Notes under the pieces: generated by a model
The model's input: only the letters and a program-made list of their open reading frames with translations
Databases searched by the model: none
Told to the model about the DNA's origin: nothing
DNA from: Herbaspirillum autotrophicum
Lineage (GTDB): Bacteria; Pseudomonadota; Gammaproteobacteria; Burkholderiales; Burkholderiaceae_D
Direction: 5' to 3'
Assembly (NCBI RefSeq): GCF_001189915.1
Contig: NZ_LFLS01000014.1
Span: 1 to 64,000 of the forward strand
DNA length: 64,000 nucleotides
Position numbers and translations under genes: made by a program
In this document: positions 56,134-64,000 of the stretch, one piece after another
How positions within the stretch are numbered: position 1 is the stretch's first letter
Layout of the letters: each line of letters opens with the position of its first letter

Positions 56134-56671
56134 GCAATCCTTTCTGAAGTAAACAACAACCGCGCGCAGACACGCCGATAGCGCGCCGCCATGGAAATGG
56201 CGACGCCATGCGCAACAAGCGATACGGGATGGAGGGTGAGGCAGGGAGTGGTGATCCGGCGGACGATGCGAAACAGATGATCGCCGCCATATCCGGGAGG
56301 GACAGGCAATATTGCGGTCGGGTAAAAGGCGCTGGTGGTCATAGTCTCGTGTCGTATCAACGATATACAAGCCCACCGGTTACTGGCCGGTGGCATCACG
56401 AGCAATGTCCCGCATTCAGGGTGCTGCGCCTGCATGCTGACCGCTTCTACTCTCCCTGCTACTAAGCAAAGGCTGTGCCACATATGCCGGCGGCCAGCGC
56501 CTCTCTATAGCAAGTGCTTCACTACAACGGCAACGATGCGCCGGCAGATTTCCCGAGCCACCGATACGCATACAAAAATGGTGCAGGCCGAAACAGACTG
56601 GCGCGTTGCGCCCCAAAATGAACCGGACCTGTTACGCCAACTGCTGCGCCAGCGACGCCGGCGACGCGCCA
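56134..56671 (-). other. Long leader/control region of the ABC uptake operon
   Basis: About 540 bases without a convincing gene. From the sigma-54 motif (56480-56465) to the start codon the predicted leader is about 320 bases. It includes a 7-bp inverted repeat (CCACCGG...CCGGTGG, 56373-56393). No known riboswitch consensus (purine, TPP) was recognised. The stretch upstream of the sigma-54 motif (56481-56671) would be the place for an enhancer-binding protein site. Confidence 0.5.
56465..56480 (-). promoter_or_regulatory. Sigma-54 (-24/-12) promoter
   Basis: Read on the minus strand the sequence is TGGCACAGCCTTTGCT: TGGCAC, five bases, TTGCT. This matches every core position of the -24/-12 consensus with correct spacing. 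It points toward the ABC substrate-binding gene and would place the transcript start near 56454. Confidence 0.75.
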
Positions 56672-56700
56672 AAAGAAAAACGCGGCAAATGCCGCGTTTT
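56671..56700 (-). terminator. Rho-independent terminator after the dienelactone hydrolase gene
   Basis: AAAACGCGGC, loop ATTT (minus strand), GCCGCGTTTT followed by TCTTTT on the minus strand: a 10-bp stem with a T-rich tail, 28 bases after the hydrolase stop codon. It also insulates the sigma-54 promoter region downstream. Confidence 0.88.
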
Positions 56701-56728
56701 CATTACTGCCAATCTGCTGCTGTCTGAT

Positions 56729-57613
56729 TCAGCTCACGCCATGGGCCTTGAACCAGGCAATCGCGCGCGTCCAGCCATCCTTGGCGGCCGAGGCCACGTA
56801 GCTGGTGCGATAGTCGGCATTGAAAGCGTGACCGACATCGGGATACACCACGAACTCGGACTTGTTGCCGGCCTTGGCCAGCGCCTCTTTCATTTGCTCT
56901 ACCGTTTGCACCGGAATACCGGCATCGGCGCCGCCGTACAAACCCAGCACCGGCGTTTTCAGTGTCGGCGCAATATCGATGGCCTGTTGCGGCATCAGTG
57001 CCGACTTGTCACCCACCAGCCGGCCATACCACGCTGCGCCGGCCTTGATCCTGGGATTGTGCGCGGAGTACAGCCAGACGATGCGGCCACCCCAGCAAAA
57101 GCCATTGATGCCGAGCTTGTTGATATTGCCGCCATTTTCCCCGGCCCACTTGACATACGCATCAAGGTCGCCGAACACTTGCTGATCCGGCACCTTGGAG
57201 ATGATTTCCTTGTTCAGTTCGGCAATCGTGCCATAGCTGCCCGGATCGCCCTGACGCACAAACAATTCCGGCGCAATCGCCAGATAACCGAGCTTGGCAA
57301 AACGACGGGTGACATCGGCGATATGTTCATGCACGCCGAAAATTTCCGAGATCACCAGCATCACCGGCAAATTGGTTTTCCCTTCGGGCTGGGCGCGGTA
57401 AGCCGGCACCTTTTGACCGTTCACGGTAATGCTGACTTCACCGGCAGTCAGGCCAACCGTGTCGGTGCTGATCATGGTTTGCGCACACACCGGCAGCACC
57501 GCAGCGGCGAAGCCGGTACCCAATGCCGTTTTCAAAAAAGTACGGCGATCAGCCGGGACGCTCAGCGGCGTTGCTCCCAGCAAACTGTTGACATCGTTTT
57601 GCAGATCTTTCAT
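56729..57613 (-). CDS. Dienelactone hydrolase family protein, Tat-exported
   Basis: A 294-residue alpha/beta hydrolase. The N-terminal DRRTFLKTALGTGFAAAVL matches a twin-arginine signal (RRxFLK) with a hydrophobic core. The nucleophile Cys lies in INGFCWGGRIVWLY, Asp in LGLYGGADAGIP and His in YPDVGHAFNADYR, the Cys-Asp-His triad of this family. Family members hydrolyse lactones or esters; the substrate here is unknown. The start at 57613 was chosen from the position of the Tat signal. Followed by a strong terminator, so probably a single-gene transcript. Confidence 0.9.
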   Translation of the reverse strand: MKDLQNDVNSLLGATPLSVPADRRTFLKTALGTGFAAAVLPVCAQTMISTDTVGLTAGEVSITVNGQKVPAYRAQPEGKTNLPVMLVISEIFGVHEHIADVTRRFAKLGYLAIAPELFVRQGDPGSYGTIAELNKEIISKVPDQQVFGDLDAYVKWAGENGGNINKLGINGFCWGGRIVWLYSAHNPRIKAGAAWYGRLVGDKSALMPQQAIDIAPTLKTPVLGLYGGADAGIPVQTVEQMKEALAKAGNKSEFVVYPDVGHAFNADYRTSYVASAAKDGWTRAIAWFKAHGVS

Positions 57614-57797
57614 GAGTACATCTCCGGTTCTGTCAGGTCGCACAGCAGGCCCGGTTGCGGGTCTGCTGCGGCAAGGGATGGAGGGGCATGACGGGGGACC
57701 ACGCCCGGCATTGCAATGCATGCCACAGTTCTTGCTGCGGCATGCATCAGGAGCTTAATGCAAATGCGTCACGACGTCACGCCTGGACGCTGGTCGT

Positions 57798-59462
57798 TCA
57801 CGCTTCGTGCATCAATGCCTGCTGCGTCGGCGTGACGTCAATCGTGCGCCGGCTGACGACTTCAGCTTCACTCTGGGTTGCCAGCGCCAGTTGCCGGGCA
57901 TCCACCCTGAAAATGCTGACCAGTTCCGTCAGTTGCGCCGCCTGCCGCTGCAAGGATTGCGCAGCCGCTGCGGCCTGCTCTACCAATGCGGCATTTTGCT
58001 GGGTGGTATCGTCAATCTGAATGATCGCTTCATTGACTTGTTCGATGCCGCTGCTTTGTTCTTTATTGGCATTGGTGATTTCAGTCATGACATCGGTCAC
58101 GTGTTTGATACTGGTGACGATTTGCGCCATGGTGGCGCCGGCTTCCCCGACCAGCTTGCTGCCGGCGCCGACCTTTTCCACCGAATCACCGATCAGCACC
58201 TTGATTTCCTTGGCGGCGCTGGCGCTGCGCTGCGCCAGACTGCGCACTTCACTCGCCACCACCGCAAAGCCGCGTCCCTGTTCTCCGGCGCGTGCTGCTT
58301 CCACCGCCGCATTGAGCGCCAGGATATTGGTCTGGAACGCGATACCGTCAATCACGCTGATGATATCCACTACTTTTTGCGATGAAGCATTGATGGAGTC
58401 CATGGTGTCGACCACTTGCGACACGATGCTGCCGCCCTTCACCGCAACATCGGAAGCCGCCAGCGCCAGGGTATTGGCTTGCTCGGTATTTTCGGCATTC
58501 TGACGCACGGTGGAATTGAGTTCTTCCATCGAGGAGGCGGTTTCTTCGAGCGATCCTGCCTGTTGTTCGGTGCGTGCCGACAAGTCGAAATTGCCGCGCG
58601 CAATTTCACTGGTGGCGATATTGATGGCATCCGAACCGGTGCGCACCTGAGCGACGATCCCTGCCAGTTTGTCGCGCATGATGCACATGGCCGCCATCAG
58701 GCTGCTGTGATCGCCGTCTTTGAGATCGATCGGCACCGCAAGATTACCGTCAGCGATCTGGCCGGCAATCGTCACCGCATAATCCGGCTCGCCGCCCAGT
58801 TTTTTGAGCAGGTTACGGGTGATCCATACCGCAGCGATCAGCGCGGTGGCAATGCCGATGGCACTGGTAACGAGCATCAGCGCACGCGCCAGTTCGTAGG
58901 CCTGGACGCTGGAAGAGGCGCTGGTTTCATTGAGCCGGTCTTCGATATCGTTGAGCGCGCGCAGTTCGGCTTGCCACTTTTTCTGCGTCGGCAGGTATTC
59001 TTCTTTGAGGAACTGGGCCAGTTCGTAGGCTTCACGCTTCATGCCGAGGTCCACCGCCTGATCGATGAGCTTGTGCCCGGCATCTGCCTGCGCCTTGATC
59101 TTCGGCAACGCGGCATGCTCTTCGGCTATCGTGCCGGGCAGCGTATCAAACATCTCTTTCAGCTTTTTCTCGGCGGCCAGATATTTCTGGGTCTGCGTCT
59201 TGATGTAGGCAGCTTCTTTTTCGATATCGTCGGCGCTGCCTTGCAACATCAGATTGCGCAAGGAAATCGAGCGTTCGGCAACCGTCTCGGCCATCTCGGT
59301 CACCAGTCTTGACTCAGGATTATTGATCGTGACCACATCCAGGAACTGCGCCTGTATCGCGTGCATGTTGTACACGCCCATGGTGGTCACCAATACCAGC
59401 AAGGCCACCACCCACGCAAATCCCAGACCCAGTCTGGTGCCTACCTTCATCCCTGCTTTCAT
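57798..59462 (-). CDS. Methyl-accepting chemotaxis protein (Tsr/Tar-like, four-helix-bundle sensor)
   Basis: A 555-residue chemoreceptor. One membrane segment lies at residues 8-32, a periplasmic four-helix-bundle ligand domain at about 33-188, and a second membrane segment at about 190-212. A HAMP domain (about 213-265) and the long cytoplasmic signalling coiled coil follow. [20 protein letters not shown] then [18 protein letters not shown], and the hairpin tip [20 protein letters not shown] then [20 protein letters not shown], are diagnostic. The C-terminus ([11 protein letters not shown]) lacks the NWETF-type pentapeptide that tethers CheR/CheB. Ligand unknown. Confidence 0.95.
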   Translation of the reverse strand: MKAGMKVGTRLGLGFAWVVALLVLVTTMGVYNMHAIQAQFLDVVTINNPESRLVTEMAETVAERSISLRNLMLQGSADDIEKEAAYIKTQTQKYLAAEKKLKEMFDTLPGTIAEEHAALPKIKAQADAGHKLIDQAVDLGMKREAYELAQFLKEEYLPTQKKWQAELRALNDIEDRLNETSASSSVQAYELARALMLVTSAIGIATALIAAVWITRNLLKKLGGEPDYAVTIAGQIADGNLAVPIDLKDGDHSSLMAAMCIMRDKLAGIVAQVRTGSDAINIATSEIARGNFDLSARTEQQAGSLEETASSMEELNSTVRQNAENTEQANTLALAASDVAVKGGSIVSQVVDTMDSINASSQKVVDIISVIDGIAFQTNILALNAAVEAARAGEQGRGFAVVASEVRSLAQRSASAAKEIKVLIGDSVEKVGAGSKLVGEAGATMAQIVTSIKHVTDVMTEITNANKEQSSGIEQVNEAIIQIDDTTQQNAALVEQAAAAAQSLQRQAAQLTELVSIFRVDARQLALATQSEAEVVSRRTIDVTPTQQALMHEA

Positions 59463-59668
59463 TTTTGTCTCCTTGTGTGCGTAAAGCTGCAGCACAGGAA
59501 GCAGAAGGAGGAACCGGTCATGCCTTGCCATTTATGTCGTCGCCCCCCAGCGCACTTCACTACGCAACAGCTTTCGACTACTTTTTACACCGCCATCAGA
59601 CGATGGCGGCGCTGTCTTCTTTATTTCTTATTGTCTTTTTTACAAGCACCATCAGAGTTGCGATGACC

Positions 59669-62428
59669 TTAATGCGCTTCTTCCCAATTCTTACCTATTC
59701 CGACCTCGGCTAGCAAGGGAACTTTCAATTGCGCAACATTTTTCATCAATTCCGGCAGTTTTTCACGCACCACCGGCAACTCGGCTTGCGGCACTTCCAG
59801 TACCAATTCGTCATGTACCTGCATGATCATCTTCGATTGCATGCCGGCTTGCTCCAGCCAGCCTTGCACGGCAATCATTGCCAGTTTGATCAGATCGGCT
59901 GCGGTGCCTTGCATCGGCGCATTGATCGCGGCCCGCTCTGCACCCTGACGGCGCGGACCGTTGGGTGAATTGATTTCAGGCAGCCACAGGCGGCGGCCGA
60001 ATACGGTTTCGACGTAGCCATTGGCCTTGGCTTCCTGACGCGTGTTGTCCATGAATTGCTTGACCCCCGAAAAGCGCTGGAAGTATTTGTCGATATACAT
60101 TTGTGCGGCCGAGCGTTCGACACCCAGATTGCCGGCCAGGCCGAAAGCGCTCATGCCGTAAATCAAACCGAAGTTGATCACCTTGGCGTAGCGGCGCTGT
60201 TCGCTGCTGACTTCGTGGAGTGCCACGCCGAAGATCTCGGCCGCGGTAGCGCGGTGAATATCTTCGCCATCGGCAAAGGCCTTGAGCATGTTGGCGTCTT
60301 CCGAAATATGCGCCATGATGCGCAACTCGATCTGCGAATAATCTGCTGACACCAGCACGCAACCGGGTGCCGCCACAAATGCTTCGCGGATGCGGCGTCC
60401 TTCGGCAGTGCGCACCGGGATGTTTTGCAGATTCGGTTCGTTCGACGCCAGCCGTCCGGTCACCGCCACCGCTTGCGCATAGTTGGTGTGCACGCGTCCG
60501 GTATCGGCATCCACCATCTTCGGCAATTTGTCGGTATAGGTGGATTTCAGTTTCGCCAGTCCGCGATAGTCGAGCAGGATTTTCGGCAACGGATAATCTT
60601 CCGCCAGTTTCTGCAATACTTCTTCATCGGTCGACGGTCCGCCCGACGGCGTCTTCTTGACCACCGGCAGTTGCAACTTCTCGAACAGGATCTCGCCCAA
60701 CTGCTTGGGCGAATTCAGGTTGAACGGCTGCCCGGCCAGTTCATAGGCTTGCTGTTCGATTTCCAGCATGCGCTTGCCGAGTTCGTGCGACTGTTTGCCG
60801 AGCAAATCGGAATCGATCAGCACGCCGTTGCGTTCGATCTTCTGCAACACCACGGCGGTCGGCACTTCAATTTTTTCGTAGATGTAGCGCAGTTTGGCAT
60901 CGTGTTCGATCTGCGGCCACATGGCGTGATGCAGCGCCAGCGTGATATCCGCATCTTCAGCCGCATACGCGGTAGCGCGTTCGATTTCCACCTGATCGAA
61001 ACCGATCTGCGATGCGCCCTTGCCGCACACTTCCGCATAGCTGATGGTCTTGCGATTCAGATGGCGCATGGCCAGGCTGTCCATGTCATGCGTGCGATGC
61101 GATTCGAACACATACGATTCGAGCAAGGTGTCGTGTTCGATGCCGCGCAACTGCACGCCGTGGTTGGCGAAGATGTGGCTGTCGTACTTCATGTTTTGCC
61201 CCACCTTGCGCTTGCTGTCGTCTTCCAGCCAGGGCTTCAGTGTGGCCAGCACCAGTTCGCGCGACAACTGTTCCGGCGCATCCTGATAGTGATGGGCGAC
61301 CGGAATATAGCAAGCCTTGCTGCTGTCACAGCACAAGGAAATGCCGACCAGTTGCGCCTGCAACGGAATCAGCGAGGTGGTTTCGGTATCAACGGCGGTC
61401 AGTGTGGCGGCATTGATCACGCCGAGCCAATGTTCCAGTTGTGCGGTCGTGAGGATGATCTCGTATTCGGCAGCCGGCGCTTCATCGTTGCCGAACAAAC
61501 CGCCTTGTGCTGCATCGCCGGCGGCGCCATCGGCAGCAGCTACTGCCGGGGCAGCGGCGGCATTGGCGGCGCTGTCGATTTCACGCAGCCAGGTACGGAA
61601 GTTGTAGCGCGTGAACAATTCCTTGAGCGCGGCATTGTCCTGCGGTTGCACCTGCAATGATTCCAGAATCGATTTCATGTGCGCCGACAAATCGCAATCG
61701 GTCTTGACGGTCACCAGCACCCGCGCCTGTGGCAACCACGGCAGCGCCTTGCGCAGGTTCTCGCCGACCACGCCGCCGATCTTGTCGGCATTGCTCATCA
61801 CGCCATCGAGCGAGTCGTATTGTGTCAGCCACTTGACGGCAGTTTTAGGTCCCACTTTTTCGACGCCGGGAACGTTATCCACGGTGTCGCCGATCAGGCT
61901 CAGGTAATCGACAATACGCTCGGGCGGCACCCCGAATTTTTCGATCACGGCCGTGCGGTCGAGCGTTTCGTTGCTCATGGTATTGACCAGCGTCACTTGC
62001 TCATTGACCAGTTGTGCCATATCCTTGTCGCCGGTGGAGACGATTGTTTTCAGGCCGCACGCAGAAGCCTGCACGGCCAGCGTACCGATCACGTCATCGG
62101 CTTCGATCCCTTCCACCATCAATATCGGCCAGCCCAGCGCGCGTACCGCAGCATGAATTGGTTCGACTTGTTTACTCAAATCTTCCGGCATGGATTTGCG
62201 GGTTGCTTTGTACTCGGCATACAAATCATCGCGAAACGTTTTCCCCTTGGCATCAAATATACAAGCGATGTAACTTGCGGGATAATCATTGCGCAGCCGG
62301 CGCAGCATATTGATGATGCCGTACAAGGCGCCGGTCGGCGCACCTTCAGCATTGCGCATGTCGGGCAAGGCATGAAAAGCGCGATAGAGGTAACTGGAAC
62401 CATCAACTAACAACAGGGTTTTTTGCAT
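59669..62428 (-). CDS. polA: DNA polymerase I
   Basis: A 919-residue enzyme of Okazaki-fragment processing and repair. The 5' nuclease domain (about 1-290) starts LLLVDGSSYLYRAFHALPDM. The 3'-5' exonuclease domain (about 330-520) keeps AVDTETTSLIP, QNMKYDSHIF and AYAAEDADITL, so proofreading should be active. The polymerase domain has SADYSQIELRIMAH, RRYAKVINFGLIYGMSAFGL and QVHDELVLEVP. A linker rich in alanine (about 433-460) separates the first two. The start at 62428 is the family start MQKTLLLVDGSSY; it abuts the divergent ATG at 62429 with no base between. Confidence 0.98.
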   Translation of the reverse strand: MQKTLLLVDGSSYLYRAFHALPDMRNAEGAPTGALYGIINMLRRLRNDYPASYIACIFDAKGKTFRDDLYAEYKATRKSMPEDLSKQVEPIHAAVRALGWPILMVEGIEADDVIGTLAVQASACGLKTIVSTGDKDMAQLVNEQVTLVNTMSNETLDRTAVIEKFGVPPERIVDYLSLIGDTVDNVPGVEKVGPKTAVKWLTQYDSLDGVMSNADKIGGVVGENLRKALPWLPQARVLVTVKTDCDLSAHMKSILESLQVQPQDNAALKELFTRYNFRTWLREIDSAANAAAAPAVAAADGAAGDAAQGGLFGNDEAPAAEYEIILTTAQLEHWLGVINAATLTAVDTETTSLIPLQAQLVGISLCCDSSKACYIPVAHHYQDAPEQLSRELVLATLKPWLEDDSKRKVGQNMKYDSHIFANHGVQLRGIEHDTLLESYVFESHRTHDMDSLAMRHLNRKTISYAEVCGKGASQIGFDQVEIERATAYAAEDADITLALHHAMWPQIEHDAKLRYIYEKIEVPTAVVLQKIERNGVLIDSDLLGKQSHELGKRMLEIEQQAYELAGQPFNLNSPKQLGEILFEKLQLPVVKKTPSGGPSTDEEVLQKLAEDYPLPKILLDYRGLAKLKSTYTDKLPKMVDADTGRVHTNYAQAVAVTGRLASNEPNLQNIPVRTAEGRRIREAFVAAPGCVLVSADYSQIELRIMAHISEDANMLKAFADGEDIHRATAAEIFGVALHEVSSEQRRYAKVINFGLIYGMSAFGLAGNLGVERSAAQMYIDKYFQRFSGVKQFMDNTRQEAKANGYVETVFGRRLWLPEINSPNGPRRQGAERAAINAPMQGTAADLIKLAMIAVQGWLEQAGMQSKMIMQVHDELVLEVPQAELPVVREKLPELMKNVAQLKVPLLAEVGIGKNWEEAH

Positions 62429-63175
62429 ATGGAACTTAGAGGAAAAAATGTACCGCGACTGCGGGAAGTAAGCGACATCGAACGCGCCACCGCCAAGAAG
62501 GCGCGCGAATCGTGGCATGTACTCACGATTATGGCAGAATTTATCGAGTCCACCGAGCGCTTGTCCGAACTGCGTCCTGCTGTTTCCATCTTTGGTTCTG
62601 CCCGTATCAAACCGGACAATCCGCATTATGCGTTGTGCGTCGATATCGCCCGCCGCCTGTCCGACGCCGGCTTTGCGGTGATCTCGGGCGGTGGTCCCGG
62701 CATCATGGAAGCGGCCAACAAGGGGGCATTCGACGGCGCCTCGCCGTCGGTCGGACTCAATATCGAATTGCCGCATGAGCAGCACGGCAATGCCTGGCAA
62801 GACATTTCCCTGAGCTTCCGGCATTTCTTCGCGCGCAAGGTGGCTTTCGTCAAGTACGCCGACGCTTACGTGGTGCTGCCGGGCGGTTTCGGCACGCTGG
62901 ATGAACTGACCGAAGCCCTGACGCTGATGCAGACCGGAAAATCACGCCGGATGCCGGTGATTCTGGTCGGCAAGGCATTCTGGAGCGGTTTGCTGGAATG
63001 GATCAGCACCCAGCTGGTCAACGACGGCATGATCAAGCCCGAGGACGTGCATCTGATGCAAGTCATCGACGATCCTGCCGAGATCGTGATCGCCATCCAG
63101 AAATTCTATGAAGACAGCAAAAAGGTGATCGAGGACGAAGAGGATACCGAGCGCCAAACCGGCATGTATCTCTGA
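62429..63175 (+). CDS. LOG family protein (TIGR00730-type Rossmann fold)
   Basis: A 248-residue protein with SGGGPGIMEAANKGAFDG and VVLPGGFGTLDELTEALTLM, the two motifs of the LOG (lonely guy) family of nucleoside 5'-monophosphate phosphoribohydrolases, formerly called lysine decarboxylase-like. Members release nucleobases or cytokinin-like bases from their ribosyl phosphates. The longest frame begins two codons earlier with TTG; the ATG at 62429 is likelier, although no Shine-Dalgarno site is visible. A 10-bp stem terminator follows the stop. Confidence 0.92.
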   Translation: MELRGKNVPRLREVSDIERATAKKARESWHVLTIMAEFIESTERLSELRPAVSIFGSARIKPDNPHYALCVDIARRLSDAGFAVISGGGPGIMEAANKGAFDGASPSVGLNIELPHEQHGNAWQDISLSFRHFFARKVAFVKYADAYVVLPGGFGTLDELTEALTLMQTGKSRRMPVILVGKAFWSGLLEWISTQLVNDGMIKPEDVHLMQVIDDPAEIVIAIQKFYEDSKKVIEDEEDTERQTGMYL

Positions 63176-63180
63176 AATCC

Positions 63181-63208
63181 CGCCGGCATCGCAATGATGC
63201 CGGCGTTT
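63181..63208 (+). terminator. Probable Rho-independent terminator of the LOG gene
   Basis: CGCCGGCATC, loop GCAAT, GATGCCGGCG, then TTTCCCC. The stem is a perfect 10 bp starting six bases after the stop codon; the T run is short. Confidence 0.65.
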
Positions 63209-63255
63209 CCCCTGTCCCCGGCACGCATTTCCCCTCAGGCCGGGGCATGGTTTGC

Positions 63256-63261
63256 TACAAT
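63256..63261 (+). promoter_or_regulatory. Candidate -10 element for the DUF2782 gene
   Basis: TACAAT (five of six matches) 39 bases before the ATG of the DUF2782 gene, just after the upstream terminator. The -35 region is weak, so this is tentative. Confidence 0.3.
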
Positions 63262-63299
63262 GAGTTCAATGCCGTTCAACCTATCATAGAAGAATTCTC

Positions 63300-63713
63300 A
63301 TGAACTCATCCCAAGTCTGGTCCAAAGGCTGTCTGGTGGCCGTTCTCTGCGCCGCCGGCTTCACCATGCTGCCGGCCACTGCACAACAGGCGCCAGCCGC
63401 CGTCGGTCCGCCGCCACCTGAACTGCAAACACTGGAAGAAGGCGAACCGCCTGCCGTGACCATTCGCAAGCCGGGCGACGACCAGTCCGAAGGCAACAGC
63501 ATCACTGAACAGCGCAGCCATGGCGAAACCAAGGAAATCAAGGTCAAATCCGGCCCCAGCACCTATTACCTGAAACCCAAGGAGCAAGTTGGCAGCTCGG
63601 TGTCGGGCGACGTCCAGAGCGGTCCGCCGACCGGCGCGCAATGGAAGGTCAAGGAATTCGACTGGGGCGGCAGCAAGAATCCCAAGGACACCGGCAACGG
63701 CGCAAACAAATAA
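63300..63713 (+). CDS. DUF2782 family exported protein
   Basis: A 137-residue protein with a signal peptide (residues 1-29, core LVAVLCAAGFTMLPATA) and a small domain containing EPPAVTIRKPGDDQSEGNSI, VKSGPSTYYLKPKEQ and AQWKVKEFDWGG. This is the DUF2782 family, commonly found between polA and thrB in betaproteobacteria. Function unknown. The N-terminal mature part is proline/alanine-rich. It lies 54 bases ahead of thrB in the same direction, so the two may be co-transcribed. Confidence 0.87.
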   Translation: MNSSQVWSKGCLVAVLCAAGFTMLPATAQQAPAAVGPPPPELQTLEEGEPPAVTIRKPGDDQSEGNSITEQRSHGETKEIKVKSGPSTYYLKPKEQVGSSVSGDVQSGPPTGAQWKVKEFDWGGSKNPKDTGNGANK

Positions 63714-63767
63714 TTCCTGCCGCATCGCGTGAGCTTGCGCTAAACACCGTTTTTTTCGACTCTTCTC

Positions 63768-64000
63768 ATGGCAGTTTTTACTCCGGTCAGCCTGGATGAT
63801 CTTTCAGGCTGGCTTACACAATTTTCACTCGGCAAGGCGCAGGCCATCAAAGGCATCTCTTCCGGTATTGAAAACAGCAATTTCTTCATCACGACAGACA
63901 GCGGCGAATATGTATTGACGCTGTTCGAAAAACTGACGTTCGAGCAATTGCCGTTTTACCTGGAACTGATGCGCCATCTGGCGCAGCGCGGCGTGCTGGT
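63768..64000 (+). CDS. thrB: Homoserine kinase, 5' part only
   Basis: The first 77 codons, beginning [20 protein letters not shown], then [20 protein letters not shown] and [20 protein letters not shown], are those of the aminoglycoside phosphotransferase-like homoserine kinase (ThrB of the Pseudomonas/Burkholderia kind), which phosphorylates homoserine in threonine synthesis. The window ends inside the gene. Confidence 0.94.
   Translation, partial: MAVFTPVSLDDLSGWLTQFSLGKAQAIKGISSGIENSNFFITTDSGEYVLTLFEKLTFEQLPFYLELMRHLAQRGVL

Noticed and set aside
59590-59609. 8-bp hairpin between polA and the chemoreceptor gene
   Set aside because: The T-rich flank is on the wrong side for the minus-strand polA transcript and no plus-strand gene ends there, so a terminator call is not supported.
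60425-61660. Plus-strand frame of 411 codons within polA
   Set aside because: Antisense shadow of DNA polymerase I; composition is dominated by Arg, Gln, His and Phe and no domain is visible.
1-64000. CRISPR array, tRNA or rRNA genes
   Set aside because: No regularly spaced repeats and no cloverleaf or rRNA-like stretches were noticed on reading; a tRNAscan/Infernal run would be decisive.

Overview
The window looks like chromosomal DNA of a betaproteobacterium of the Oxalobacteraceae (Herminiimonas/Janthinobacterium-like). This rests on the Kdo hydroxylase next to waaA/waaC, the yqgE-yqgF-pyrR-pyrB-pyrC'-plsC block, the polA / LOG / DUF2782 / thrB neighbourhood, moderate GC in the housekeeping parts and typical betaproteobacterial protein sequences. 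No tRNA, rRNA, CRISPR array or intact insertion sequence was seen.

Layout. (1) 1-2150: lipid A-core genes on the minus strand: waaA (5' part), kdoO, waaC. (2) 2199-45207: a surface-polysaccharide (O-antigen/capsule) cluster of about 43 kb, all on the minus strand except one acyltransferase at 4294-6366. Read in transcription order it starts with rmlB-rmlA (dTDP-4-keto-6-deoxyglucose) and gmd-fcl (GDP-L-fucose). A MarR-type EPS regulator, a pseudaminic acid set (truncated pseB, pseC, pseF, pseG, a formyltransferase, pseI), two putative glycosyltransferases and an ABC exporter (wzm/wzt) follow. Next come an MBOAT/SGNH O-acylation pair, methyltransferases, a PhyH dioxygenase, further glycosyltransferases, an epimerase/aminotransferase pair and three genes for a UDP-2-acetamido-2,6-dideoxy-L-hexose (probably L-QuiNAc). 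The set ends with a very long flippase-polymerase fusion, a second polymerase-like protein, a PglC-type initiating transferase, a WbpM-type 4,6-dehydratase and a phosphomannomutase/phosphoglucomutase. (3) 45436-56728: apaH (plus), plsC, a pyrimidine block with a non-catalytic dihydroorotase homologue, yqgF and yqgE, then an ABC uptake operon with a deaminase-type amidohydrolase and a 2-oxoglutarate oxygenase, preceded by a good sigma-54 promoter. (4) 56729-64000: dienelactone hydrolase, a chemoreceptor, polA, and on the plus strand a LOG-family gene, a DUF2782 gene and the start of thrB.

The cluster is visibly mosaic. The lone plus-strand acyltransferase is flanked by a decayed fragment of the WbpM-type gene on one side and a decayed fragment of the mutase gene on the other, while intact copies of both lie just outside. 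PseB is reduced to its N-terminus, yet an intact enzyme expected to make the same intermediate sits 24 kb away. The cluster carries both Wzx/Wzy-type and ABC-type export genes, so it may feed two polysaccharides or be a hybrid.

All family assignments come from reading motifs by eye; no database search was run. Start codons were moved from the longest open frame where Shine-Dalgarno sites, ATGA/GTGA overlaps or family N-termini argued for it.
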